Below, in pieces: positions 38,623-47,435 of a DNA stretch of 64,000 nt (position 1 is its first letter; each line of letters opens with the position of its first letter). Source of the DNA: a virus. Location: positions 18,461 to 82,460 of IMG/VR virus record IMGVR_UViG_3300034060_000702; one strand, given 5' to 3'. Both the position numbers and the translations under genes were made by a program. The notes below the pieces were generated by a model. That model did not search any database and was not told where the DNA came from. It saw only the letters and a program-made list of their open reading frames with translations.

Positions 38623-38844
38623 TTAAGAAAGTGCAGTTAACAATGCATTGAAGCGAGCTTCAAGTGCTATTATTCTGTCTGTAGTTGTTCCAGTTCCAGT
38701 TAATGCTGGAATAGCTTTTGCTAAAGTTGAGAATTGATCAACAATTTCATTTACATGAGCAACTCTTGCAAGCTGTGCTTCATTGTAATCAGCTCCTTTT
38801 AATACTTTATCAGGACTTTCTGTTTTGATTTTTGTAAGTGCCAT
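38623..38844 (-). CDS. Small capsid-associated protein, 73 aa
   Basis: A 73-residue protein, MALTKIKTESPDKVLKGAD at the start, with a helical middle (NEIVDQFSTLAKAIP) and a Leu-rich helical end (IIALEARFNALLTAL). It lies between two terminators, directly after the major capsid gene, a position often held by head-fibre trimerisation or decoration proteins. The heptad-like C-terminus would suit a trimer. Function is inferred from position. Confidence 0.55.
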   Translation of the reverse strand: MALTKIKTESPDKVLKGADYNEAQLARVAHVNEIVDQFSTLAKAIPALTGTGTTTDRIIALEARFNALLTALS

Positions 38845-38856
38845 TTTATAAGATTT

Positions 38857-38890
38857 AAAAAAAGGAACCGGGGGTTGCCGGCTCCTTTTT
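38857..38890 (-). terminator. Terminator after major capsid gene
   Basis: Minus-strand stem GGAGCCGG/CCGGTTCC (one G-T pair) with a loop of about 6 bases, flanked by A and T runs (AAAAA ... TTTTTTT). It may allow partial read-through to the 73-residue gene, giving the capsid gene the highest transcript level. Confidence 0.8.
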
Positions 38891-38903
38891 GATTAATAAA
38901 AGA

Positions 38904-40520
38904 TTATAAAGAATAACCAGTGATTGGGTTTCTCATAACGATTTTCAACACTTTAGTTGGATCTTCTACTTTGATCGCAGGCATTGCTTGTGTCATGTAG
39001 ATTTGGTATCCATTGAAGTTACCTGAAGATTGGAACCCTTGAGTTCTTCCCATGTAATCCATAGAACCATTAACATATCTCCAAACAAGGTCTTTGTTCC
39101 AAGCACATTTCAACAATTTGATGTTATCATTACCATTTTCAGTAATATCAAATACGATGAATGAGTAAGAAGACAATCTATGACCATCAATGATTGGGTT
39201 CTCAATATCATTGTTTTGTAAGTTATCGAATGCTGGATTCAATACAAACTTGATATTAGCTAAGAAAGGAATCATGTACTCTGTGAAAGAGAATCCGAAT
39301 CCTAAATCCATTCCTTGACCTTTGATAGCATCAAGTTCTTTAGCGTTCATAACCAATCCAGAAGAGAAAGCTTCGCGCTTAATCGCTTCATTGATCATTC
39401 TCATACCACCCATACCTGTTTGAACAATCAATGATCTTTTAGAATCTGGTCCTTGGAAATCAACTTTACCATTGTAGAAGTTGAATAATTCAGAACGGAA
39501 GATGTCTAATTTGAAATCAGATTTGTTGTATACATGTTTGAAAGACAAATCTAATTGTTTCCAAAGTCCAACTGATAATCTTAAATCATCTGGCCCATCT
39601 TGTTTGATTCGACCACCTTTACCCCACATTAAGTAAGTTTCGATGTCATAAGCAATTTTGGACAAGTGAGCTGCTTCCAACTTAGTGATAAAAGTTCTAA
39701 CTAAGTTACCATTAGCTTGCGCTTTTTTGATATAGTCAGCACCTTTAGCTTTCACCATTCCTTCTAAAGAAGTAATTGATGGATCTAAACTTGTGTCAAA
39801 AGATTTCCATAACTCTGTTACAGGTACTTTTCCATCTGCATTCATACCACCTTTTTCCATCAACTTCACTTTAGAAGAGATTGAATAATGAACGTGTGCA
39901 TCTGCATTACCAACATAGTTGTAGAACTCTCTTGTTGTAGCAGTAGTTGTAAGATCAGAATATCTTTCACCATATTCACCTCTTGCAGAACCTACTCTGA
40001 AATAGAATGATTGTGATGTCAAGAATGCATTATCAAATACTGCATCTGAATCATTGTTTACTAACTGTACTGTATAGATAACTCCATCAGTTAAATCAAG
40101 AATTTCCTCATCAGTGATGAATAATTCTTTACCATTGAACTTATCATAAGTGATGATGTCACCATGACCAAAAGTTCTTTTGTTCAATTTGATTTTAAAT
40201 GGAGTTCCATCTAAACCTTTCATTGAGTTGTTAGAATCTAAATCCTCAACAATGAATGGAAGCTCTTCAGAAACTGGTGTGCTCCATTTGTATTCACCTC
40301 TTGGGTGTTGAACGTCAATAACATTCTTACCACCAAAAGAAGACATTTGATAAAGAGGCATCTCAACTTTTTTAACTTGAGCCCATAATTCTACTGGACC
40401 TAAATCATCTGGTTGTGCATCTTTCATCAAATTCATCATGTGATAAGAATCTACATGCGAACTTGCTGTGTAATGGTTATCCCGAAGGAACATTCCATTA
40501 TTTAAAACTGGTGTACTCAT
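38904..40520 (-). CDS. Major capsid protein, HK97-fold, crAss-like, 538 aa
   Basis: A 538-residue protein starting MSTPVLNNGMFLRDNHYTA. The N-terminal 'NNGMFLRDNHYT' and 'YHMMNLMKDAQPDDLGPVEL' patterns, the size, and its place right after the acidic scaffold-like protein and before connector genes identify it as the major capsid protein of the crAss-like HK97 fold. No extended Ig-like insertion is evident beyond the family's usual E-loop and insertion domain (about residues 90-210). A strong terminator follows, as expected for the most abundant virion gene. Function: shell of the icosahedral head. Confidence 0.85.
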   Translation of the reverse strand: MSTPVLNNGMFLRDNHYTASSHVDSYHMMNLMKDAQPDDLGPVELWAQVKKVEMPLYQMSSFGGKNVIDVQHPRGEYKWSTPVSEELPFIVEDLDSNNSMKGLDGTPFKIKLNKRTFGHGDIITYDKFNGKELFITDEEILDLTDGVIYTVQLVNNDSDAVFDNAFLTSQSFYFRVGSARGEYGERYSDLTTTATTREFYNYVGNADAHVHYSISSKVKLMEKGGMNADGKVPVTELWKSFDTSLDPSITSLEGMVKAKGADYIKKAQANGNLVRTFITKLEAAHLSKIAYDIETYLMWGKGGRIKQDGPDDLRLSVGLWKQLDLSFKHVYNKSDFKLDIFRSELFNFYNGKVDFQGPDSKRSLIVQTGMGGMRMINEAIKREAFSSGLVMNAKELDAIKGQGMDLGFGFSFTEYMIPFLANIKFVLNPAFDNLQNNDIENPIIDGHRLSSYSFIVFDITENGNDNIKLLKCAWNKDLVWRYVNGSMDYMGRTQGFQSSGNFNGYQIYMTQAMPAIKVEDPTKVLKIVMRNPITGYSL

Positions 40521-40551
40521 TTTTATTTATTTATTTATTGTTACTTGTTAA

Positions 40552-41826
40552 TTACCTACCAAAGATACTTTTTTGTGATCTTGTGATAGGTGGTTTTCTT
40601 GCACCTGCTGCTCCTCTATTATCAGTTTGTGAACCTGCACCGGATGAAGCTGTTCTTGAAGCTTCTTCTGTTTTCAACATTCTAACTGTTTTTGCATTTG
40701 CTTCTTTGTTACCAATTTGCTTTACAGAACTTCTGTAACCATCTGGATCACTCAATAACCATAATGCTTCTGCAACTAAACCTGGATTAGTTTTTTCTCC
40801 AAATTGGTGTTGTTCTAAATAGTATCCTAAAGCATTTGTCGGTCTTCCTTTTGAATCCTGATACTTTGATCTATCAATCAATCCATAATATAATGCATTT
40901 TGTACTTTCGGATTTAATGGAATACCATTTAATTCAGTTGTATTTAATGCATTGAAAACAGTTGTTTGATAAACTTTAGTTTGCTCTTGTTTTCTATGTT
41001 CTGCCTTTTTTTGATCATCCAACCTATGTTGAATTATCTCTGCTTGTTTAGCATCTAATTTCGGTTTGTATCTTAATGCATATTTCTCAAGATCACCTCT
41101 GTCTTTCAACATGTTTATTTCATCTTCAATTTCTTCCGCAGAATCAACATCTAATGAGTTTAACCATTGGCGAACAATAACCTCTTGATCATTTGGATTG
41201 TCAACATCCAAATCAAAAGTTTCTTGAGCTTTAGCTAACTGTCCAAAAACAGTTTTAAGGTCACTACCTCCATTTAAAGCATAACTTACTACAGCTTGAA
41301 CTTCTTCCGGCAATGTTTGAAACAATTCAACTGGTGCATTTTGTGCAGTTGTTGAAACTTGGTTTTCAATATTTGCAGTAATTAATTCTTTAAAATCATT
41401 TACTGTATAATCTGATAAAGGTTTGTCATCATCAAATGCCTGTAGGATGCCCTCTTCAATCAAACTTGTTGCTGCTTCAATCAAAGCATCTTTAGATAAA
41501 GAAGGGCGACCTCCTTTATTTTGAGATTTCTTTGCATCTGCATCATCATCTTCATTGTCAAGTTCATCATCTACTAATTTACTGATGTCATCATTTGTAA
41601 TAACAACATCTTTCAATGCATCTGGATTGTTCTTGTCAATAGTATCATCATCTAAAAATGATGTATCAACTTTACCTCCATCAAACATACTAGGTTTAAC
41701 TGGTTCATCTGTACCAATTATTGATTCTGTAACTCCTAGTAATTCATCTAAATTGTCAAAGTCTACTTCTTCTACATTTGCAGAAGCCGATGTTGCAGCC
41801 GCTGCTGCAGTTCCATTGTTTGTCAT
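40552..41826 (-). CDS. Acidic scaffold-like head assembly protein, 424 aa
   Basis: A 424-residue, very acidic protein. The N-terminal 170 residues are disordered and rich in Asp/Glu/Ala (NLDELLGVTESIIGTDEP, DDELDNEDDDADAKK). The centre is helical (EDEINMLKDRGDLEKYA, AEIIQHRLDDQKKAEHR) and the C-terminus is Arg/Ser/Thr-rich and ends TRSQKSIFGR. Position between portal and capsid gene, acidity and coiled coils match scaffolding proteins of crAss-like and other tailed phages. I see no protease catalytic triad. The gene opens with the leader described at 41831-41866. Confidence 0.75.
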   Translation of the reverse strand: MTNNGTAAAAATSASANVEEVDFDNLDELLGVTESIIGTDEPVKPSMFDGGKVDTSFLDDDTIDKNNPDALKDVVITNDDISKLVDDELDNEDDDADAKKSQNKGGRPSLSKDALIEAATSLIEEGILQAFDDDKPLSDYTVNDFKELITANIENQVSTTAQNAPVELFQTLPEEVQAVVSYALNGGSDLKTVFGQLAKAQETFDLDVDNPNDQEVIVRQWLNSLDVDSAEEIEDEINMLKDRGDLEKYALRYKPKLDAKQAEIIQHRLDDQKKAEHRKQEQTKVYQTTVFNALNTTELNGIPLNPKVQNALYYGLIDRSKYQDSKGRPTNALGYYLEQHQFGEKTNPGLVAEALWLLSDPDGYRSSVKQIGNKEANAKTVRMLKTEEASRTASSGAGSQTDNRGAAGARKPPITRSQKSIFGR

Positions 41827-41830
41827 AACT

Positions 41831-41866
41831 GTGTTGGTTTTAATTACTGACTATATATAATATAAG
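41831..41866 (-). promoter_or_regulatory. Late-type promoter/leader of scaffold-capsid transcript
   Basis: Minus strand: cTTATATTATATATAGTCAGTAATTAAAACCAACA, ending 5 bases before the scaffold gene ATG. The TAGTCAGT and AAACCAACA blocks recur upstream of the 332-residue gene (38549-38584). AT-rich TATA tracts of the same kind precede 22808, 32861 and 35926, so a phage-specific late promoter is a reasonable inference. Confidence 0.5.
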
Positions 41867-41941
41867 CAAAAATATTCAATTTTAAATAATATATGTTTAA
41901 CTATTTTAAATGAACTAAATATTAAGCGGTAGTATATGGTT

Positions 41942-41973
41942 AAAACCTAACAAATTGTTATTTGCTAGGTTTT
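41942..41973 (-). terminator. Long hairpin at end of portal gene
   Basis: A 14-bp stem, AAAACCTAGCAAAT/ATTTGTTAGGTTTT (one G-T pair), with an AACA loop on the minus strand, spans the last codons and stop of the portal gene. It lacks a long T tract beyond TTTT, so termination may be partial. It divides the packaging transcript from the scaffold-capsid transcript. Confidence 0.65.
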
Positions 41974-44696
41974 TTATCATACTGATTTTTGTTTTCTCTT
42001 GCAACTTGTAGATCTATTTGTTTATCCATTGCAGCTTGGTTAAGTTTCTGTTTTTCAATCTCTAACTTTTGTTGTGCAAGATTTGTTCTAGTTGCTTCTT
42101 TTTCTTGATTGAATCCCATAGTTTCTTGATACTGATCATTTTTACGCATTGCATCTAATGTATCAGTAAAATCAGATTGTTGATTTTGATTGATGTCTTG
42201 TTGAGCACCATATCCTGCAGCTTTAATTTCTGCTTCAAGTAATCTGTTTCTTCTATCTTTTTCTTTCTCTCTAGACTCATGATCAAACACCATTTGTTTC
42301 TCTTTTTGTCTTGCTTGAATTTCTGCTTGTTGAGCTTCTTGTGCTTGTTGTTGTTGTGCTTGTTGTTGAGCTTGAGCTTTAGCCTCAATAGATTTAAGAG
42401 CATTGTTAAGAGAACCAATTGAATCTGCCTGCATAACACCTCCCAATTCATAAATAGATGCACCAGTAGTGTTGTTTTGTACAAACATTTGTTTTAACTG
42501 TTCAAGAATAGTTCTATGATTTACATTTGTAGTACCATAGCAATTCAAATCTGCTAATAACAAATCTGTACCATTGATTTCGAAATTAGTTCTTTCATCT
42601 GGAGAAATCATTCCTTGTAACTTCACTGAAGGTTTTGTAGAATGATAAAACTGTGCAAGATCAGTTCTCATCTGGTGAACTCTAGGCATTAAGTGATCTG
42701 AATGCTGAATGAAGTAAACTTCAGTCTGTGCAAAAGAACCAGTCATTGCTTGTTCTACTCCGGTAGCAGTATTTATTTGACCAAGTTGTTGGCCCATTCT
42801 TTGAGGATTTAATCCTACAACTTCCATTGCTTGTTGCTTAAAATAATTTGCAAGTTGAATTCTTGATTGCAACCTTGCAGTTTGTTCTAAGTTTAAAGTT
42901 TGGTAGTGTTGAAAATTAGATGTTGTTTCTGTATTTTGAATAGAAGGATCTAAGGGCAACATTGAAAAATCTTTCATCGCTACATAAGCTTTAGCAAGAT
43001 TCCCTTTACCCCAGTCTTCTCCCATTGAATGTCTTGGTAATGCATTTTGGTCTAACACCACAACAGTACCAATTTCATCTATAAGAATATCTGCTATCTG
43101 ATTGTTACATAAATTGTATCCAATCTGTGCAGGCTTCATCTGGTCAACCAATGATGTAGATTTAGTATTTCTATCCGAGAATACTCTTCCTTCAATTGGT
43201 AACTTACAACCATACATTGAAGAATCTCCTTTAAATTGAAATCTTAATGGTCCAGGTGTAGGTCTTCCAACTCCTATGTACATAGAATCAAAATCACCAT
43301 CATCATTTAAGTAATTAAATACAGATCTATTGTTTCCAATTTTTACACCAGCATTAGTTTGGTTAATCCAAATCCAATCAATATGATCTCCAAATACAAG
43401 ATTATCTGCACTTCTTACATCAGTAAATGACATGTTGTAAATTGGATTTGTTCTAACTACATAATTCTCATCAATGATTTCAGTCACAACTTGACCATCT
43501 TCATCAATTTTAGTTAAGTTACCAATTCTTCTTTGTGTTTTCCAATATACATGAGTAACTCTTAACATTTCAGAGTTATTGATATATCCTGTGTGCTCAC
43601 TTTCTCCAAGTACCCAAGATACAATATCGCTTGATTCAATGTTTGAATCGATATGAGCTAAGTGTCTTTTCATATCAACACCCATAACTCTATTCTCATC
43701 ATAGGTTTCATCGGAATTGTATAATGAACCATCATTTGGAATACCATCAACAAGATATTTTGCTGAACTGGAAGGATTCAATCTTTCTAGTTTTTCCAAT
43801 TGTTCATCAGTCATCAAGTAACCATGTATATCAATTACATCTGCAATAGACATCATATCAATAAAACCAGAATAGTTTCCTTGAGAAACATATTTAGTTG
43901 AAGGTGATTTATGGTAAAAAGTCAAAGCAGGATTCAATACTTCAACATCATAGTCATCTTCAAGCATCCTAAAGTGCCAGAATTCCGAATCTGTAATTAA
44001 GGAATCTCTAAAAGCAACTTCTTCCAGTTCATCCATGTGAAATCTATTAACATCAATAGCATGTTGCTTAACAGCCCATTGCTCACTTAATGTTTGATAT
44101 GATTTAGAATAGAACTTTTCAATTTGTGGTAATTTCTTTAATGCTTCTGGATCGATTTGCTGTTTAGCTTCTTCTGATTCAGGATCCATTCCCATCTCAA
44201 TCATTTTAGATATAAGTTTCTGGGAAGCATCTTGAATTAAAGCACTACCAATTTCATCAGCTTTCTTATTCATTATCTCATTGTATGAATACTCATCCAA
44301 TGCGCGATAATCTATTTTAGTATTTCTTTTAGCAAACTCACTAACAAGTGTATTTACAATGTTTGGAATTATTGGATAGAATTTTAATTCCATTGCAGAA
44401 TCTGTATCTTCTACAAGTACATCCAATATGTCAACCATATCATTGTCTACTTCTGGAATATAATCAGTCTTATCAATTACACCTTTTGCAAGTTTGTAAT
44501 TCTTCATCAATCTTCTTGACTTCTCTCTGATTTGTTTTATCCCTTGCCATTCAATCCAATCAATGTTATGTCTATACCATTCTTCATCCTTTTCCTCTAT
44601 AGGTAAGAACTGAATTGGTTGTGTGAATACATTATATCTATTTTTATTTTTAGATTTTTTTCCACCTTTAAGGTCCATTGCATTTAATACTTCCAT
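41958..44696 (-). CDS. Portal protein, crAss-like, 912 aa
   Basis: A 912-residue protein, larger than the usual 500-700 residues of portal proteins but normal for crAss-like phages. It starts MEVLNAMDLKGGKKSKN. The core reads as a portal: YRHNIDWIEWQGIKQIREKS, IIPNIVNTLVSEFAKRNTK (a typical portal clip/stem entry), and DVEVLNPALTFYHKSPSTKY. The last about 130 residues are a Gln/Glu/Lys-rich coiled coil (QAQQQAQQQQAQEAQQAE) as in portal barrels. It lies 1 base after the TerL stop, and its 3' end forms a hairpin with the scaffold leader downstream. It forms the dodecameric DNA entry/exit vertex. Confidence 0.85.
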   Translation of the reverse strand: MEVLNAMDLKGGKKSKNKNRYNVFTQPIQFLPIEEKDEEWYRHNIDWIEWQGIKQIREKSRRLMKNYKLAKGVIDKTDYIPEVDNDMVDILDVLVEDTDSAMELKFYPIIPNIVNTLVSEFAKRNTKIDYRALDEYSYNEIMNKKADEIGSALIQDASQKLISKMIEMGMDPESEEAKQQIDPEALKKLPQIEKFYSKSYQTLSEQWAVKQHAIDVNRFHMDELEEVAFRDSLITDSEFWHFRMLEDDYDVEVLNPALTFYHKSPSTKYVSQGNYSGFIDMMSIADVIDIHGYLMTDEQLEKLERLNPSSSAKYLVDGIPNDGSLYNSDETYDENRVMGVDMKRHLAHIDSNIESSDIVSWVLGESEHTGYINNSEMLRVTHVYWKTQRRIGNLTKIDEDGQVVTEIIDENYVVRTNPIYNMSFTDVRSADNLVFGDHIDWIWINQTNAGVKIGNNRSVFNYLNDDGDFDSMYIGVGRPTPGPLRFQFKGDSSMYGCKLPIEGRVFSDRNTKSTSLVDQMKPAQIGYNLCNNQIADILIDEIGTVVVLDQNALPRHSMGEDWGKGNLAKAYVAMKDFSMLPLDPSIQNTETTSNFQHYQTLNLEQTARLQSRIQLANYFKQQAMEVVGLNPQRMGQQLGQINTATGVEQAMTGSFAQTEVYFIQHSDHLMPRVHQMRTDLAQFYHSTKPSVKLQGMISPDERTNFEINGTDLLLADLNCYGTTNVNHRTILEQLKQMFVQNNTTGASIYELGGVMQADSIGSLNNALKSIEAKAQAQQQAQQQQAQEAQQAEIQARQKEKQMVFDHESREKEKDRRNRLLEAEIKAAGYGAQQDINQNQQSDFTDTLDAMRKNDQYQETMGFNQEKEATRTNLAQQKLEIEKQKLNQAAMDKQIDLQVARENKNQYDKKPSK

Positions 44697-44697
44697 A

Positions 44698-46920
44698 CTA
44701 TCTTAAATTTTTGAATGCACTTCTTTGTTTTTTAAAACCACTATTGGAATTATTCATACCAATATTTTTAAAAGGGCTTCTGTTTAATTTATACAAATTT
44801 TCTGAATTATCCAAATATTCTGTGTCTTCATGTTCAATTCTTACAGTTGTTCCTCTATTTGATTCCTGAATTTTAACAAATGTAATTAATGCGCCTAAAG
44901 AAATCAATCTATCGACATTTAATCCTGGTTGGTATGCTTCCATTTCAACCATTGCCATTATATCCGGAATTCTAGATACTCCAAATTGAATTATATTTAC
45001 ATTTCCATCTTCGCTATACTCAACATCTAATTCCTCTTTTAAGAATTCAATCAGATAACTCAACATAACTGTTTTAAATATGGTTGAAACATTTCGCCAT
45101 CCATATTGTTGAAATTGGGTTTTTGATGCTTGTATTTCTTTAGAAAAGACCATTTGAGATGAAGGCACTAAATACTTCTGTTTTCTTTTAAATTGCATGT
45201 GTTGAATAAACAAGGGTACATTGTTCTCAACAACTGTCCAAGCTTGATACCATTCAATCATTAATTCTAATCTCTCATGTGTTTTATTAATGTCATCAAA
45301 TCGACCACACCATGAAGCAACTATCTTATCACCTTCAATAAAGTTTTCTACTTCACCATTCTGTTGTATTCTTTGTACCTGTACAGGATTTTTGTAAATG
45401 TAAATTGAACATAGAGATTCGGAAGTTGTAGTTTTTCCTTCTCCAACTGGATCGACAGATGCAAAGTATGTTGTACAAAATTTAATTTCATCATCCGGTT
45501 CTTCCCATACTTGAATTACTCCAGTTTTATCTTCAGCATTTTTTGTAATAGGAAATTCTGTAATTGGAGGTTTAGTTGTAAGAGAAGCAACAATTTCACC
45601 ATTAATACCATAAGATAAATTATAACTCTTAAATGGATAGTCACCTTCTTCAATATTTCTTTTGTGACCTTTGATTACTTGAGTTGGAAATATACTTTCT
45701 CCTCTAAATGCAAAAGCCTCTTCTAAGTTAGTTGGATGCTGGGAAATTCGAATCTGATATTGTTCAGGATCCAAATCTTTTTTCCACTGAATTCTTTTTT
45801 CAATAATAGCCGCTAATGCTTCCTCAACTTTACTATTACCAAAGTCATCTATGAATGGAGGCATTGACCATTGTTCTGGAACAAACAATCCAGTAACTAA
45901 GACTGTACCTTTATCATTTACAAACTTATTCCTTACACCATAGAATCCATTTCCCTTTGGTTTGTACATGAATTTCTTCAATGGTTCACATTGTTTCAAG
46001 TCACCTACTGATCCTGCAGCAATAAAAAATCCTGTTGTAATATCTCCAGATTCCATGGCTGGGCGCATGAACTCATAAGTCTTATCCATCGATTTAGCAA
46101 TTCCAGCTTCCTCATAAAAAAACAAAGTACATAAACCCCCTACACCGGCTGTATCCGATTGCTCAAATGATAATGATTGAAGTACACCTTTTCTACCTTT
46201 TTCAGTCTTTCTTCCATTCTCTACATACTCAATCTTTTGCTGCCATTCACCAACACCACCTGGGTTCATTGGTCTATACCATGCAGTATGTTGATTTAAG
46301 AAAATTCGGTATGCTTGTAAGATTTTCCATGTACCAGTTACACCAGTGATGTAAGCTGATAATGAAGCTCCGATTTTTAAGATTGGCGATTGTTCAAACC
46401 ATAGTATGTTTAATAACTTAGCAGCATGATAAAGGGAAGAACCGAACTGTCTTTTCTTTAGGACACATCCATGCTCATAGTTGAGTTCTGCAATACATTC
46501 ATATAATGCCATGTGTAACTGCGCATCCCATATATCAGTAAAGTCATCAGTCTTTTTAACTTTGTCTGGAATCTGTAAGAAGTTAATCCAGAAATAATAA
46601 TCTCGCGGTAAATACCATTTCTTACCATTGTTGTGTATGAAACAACCTTTTCTACATTTGAGTTTTTGATCATCCCAGTAATTAATGAAATCTCTTGAAC
46701 CCTCTAATGTATCTGTATAATATCCATGCTTCCTAAAGGTTTCTCCAGGTTCTTGAAATATTTTTACTGATTCATCAAATTCATATTCACCAGGTTCCTT
46801 AAAGTAATTATTTTCTAAATCATCTTTAAAGTCTTCTCTGGCATCATAAGATACAAAACCCCATACCCCATTATTATAACAGGGTATGTCTTTGTATATC
46901 ATTCCTAATTTATCATTCAT
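44698..46920 (-). CDS. terL: Terminase large subunit, 740 aa
   Basis: A 740-residue terminase with both domains. ATPase: Walker A region KKRQFGSSLYHA (residues 155-166) in which the usual Lys after Gly is Ser (S161), with K155/K156 possibly taking its place; Walker B LCTLFFYEEAG (about 263-273) with E270/E271. Nuclease (RNase H-like): acidic triad candidates D490 in YFASVDPVGEGK, E565 in WTVVENNVPL, and D653 in SRIPDIMAMVEM. Together these identify the packaging motor and headful/end-cutting enzyme. It lies 2 bases after the stop of the 170-residue TerS candidate and 1 base before the portal gene. Confidence 0.9.
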   Translation of the reverse strand: MNDKLGMIYKDIPCYNNGVWGFVSYDAREDFKDDLENNYFKEPGEYEFDESVKIFQEPGETFRKHGYYTDTLEGSRDFINYWDDQKLKCRKGCFIHNNGKKWYLPRDYYFWINFLQIPDKVKKTDDFTDIWDAQLHMALYECIAELNYEHGCVLKKRQFGSSLYHAAKLLNILWFEQSPILKIGASLSAYITGVTGTWKILQAYRIFLNQHTAWYRPMNPGGVGEWQQKIEYVENGRKTEKGRKGVLQSLSFEQSDTAGVGGLCTLFFYEEAGIAKSMDKTYEFMRPAMESGDITTGFFIAAGSVGDLKQCEPLKKFMYKPKGNGFYGVRNKFVNDKGTVLVTGLFVPEQWSMPPFIDDFGNSKVEEALAAIIEKRIQWKKDLDPEQYQIRISQHPTNLEEAFAFRGESIFPTQVIKGHKRNIEEGDYPFKSYNLSYGINGEIVASLTTKPPITEFPITKNAEDKTGVIQVWEEPDDEIKFCTTYFASVDPVGEGKTTTSESLCSIYIYKNPVQVQRIQQNGEVENFIEGDKIVASWCGRFDDINKTHERLELMIEWYQAWTVVENNVPLFIQHMQFKRKQKYLVPSSQMVFSKEIQASKTQFQQYGWRNVSTIFKTVMLSYLIEFLKEELDVEYSEDGNVNIIQFGVSRIPDIMAMVEMEAYQPGLNVDRLISLGALITFVKIQESNRGTTVRIEHEDTEYLDNSENLYKLNRSPFKNIGMNNSNSGFKKQRSAFKNLR

Positions 46921-46922
46921 AA

Positions 46923-47435
46923 TTAATCATCATAAGATAATCTACTTCCACCTCTTGCTCTTGAAGACTGCTCTTCTTCTAAATCTTTTGCTACACCTTT
47001 AAATGATTTTCGAATTGAATCAAAGTTTTTTGCAGCTTGTATAATTGCAGAAATATTTCCATCTCTACCATCAGTGATACTTTGAGTATGCATATAAAAT
47101 GCAAGTTTTTCTAACATGTTTGAAATACCATTGTATGCGCGAGTAGTAGGGGTTTCATATAAAGATATGGTTTTCTTTAAACCTGCAATGATTAAAGGAT
47201 CTTCAGTACTAAAATCTGCTTCAATATCTTTTAGAATTTCTAATTCTAAATCATCTTGTGGTCTATTATAATAAGGATTATCTTCACTTCGACAAGCAAT
47301 ATAAAAAAAGTATTCAAAAATCTTAATGTAATTTTTAGGATACTCTTCCATTATTTTTTTATAGATGCTAATTGCATAGCAATGCTCTGAAGGAACTAAT
47401 GCTTTTCCTTTAAGTTCAAATAGTTTAATGGCCAT
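46923..47435 (-). CDS. Candidate terminase small subunit, 170 aa
   Basis: A 170-residue protein starting MAIKLFELKGKALVPSEHC. It is helical, with ISIYKKIMEEYPKNYIKIF and a C-terminal Arg/Ser-rich tail (SSRARGGSRLSYDD). No HTH is clear to me. It immediately precedes terL, the usual place of the DNA-recognition small subunit, and overlaps the upstream nuclease gene by 11 bases. Assigned by position only; TerS proteins diverge strongly. Confidence 0.5.
   Translation of the reverse strand: MAIKLFELKGKALVPSEHCYAISIYKKIMEEYPKNYIKIFEYFFYIACRSEDNPYYNRPQDDLELEILKDIEADFSTEDPLIIAGLKKTISLYETPTTRAYNGISNMLEKLAFYMHTQSITDGRDGNISAIIQAAKNFDSIRKSFKGVAKDLEEEQSSRARGGSRLSYDD

Noticed and set aside
38904-40520. 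544-aa protein at 34292 as the major capsid protein in place of this gene
   Set aside because: The gene at 38904-40520 has the crAss-like capsid N-terminus and follows the acidic scaffold-like gene. The 544-residue protein lacks these features.
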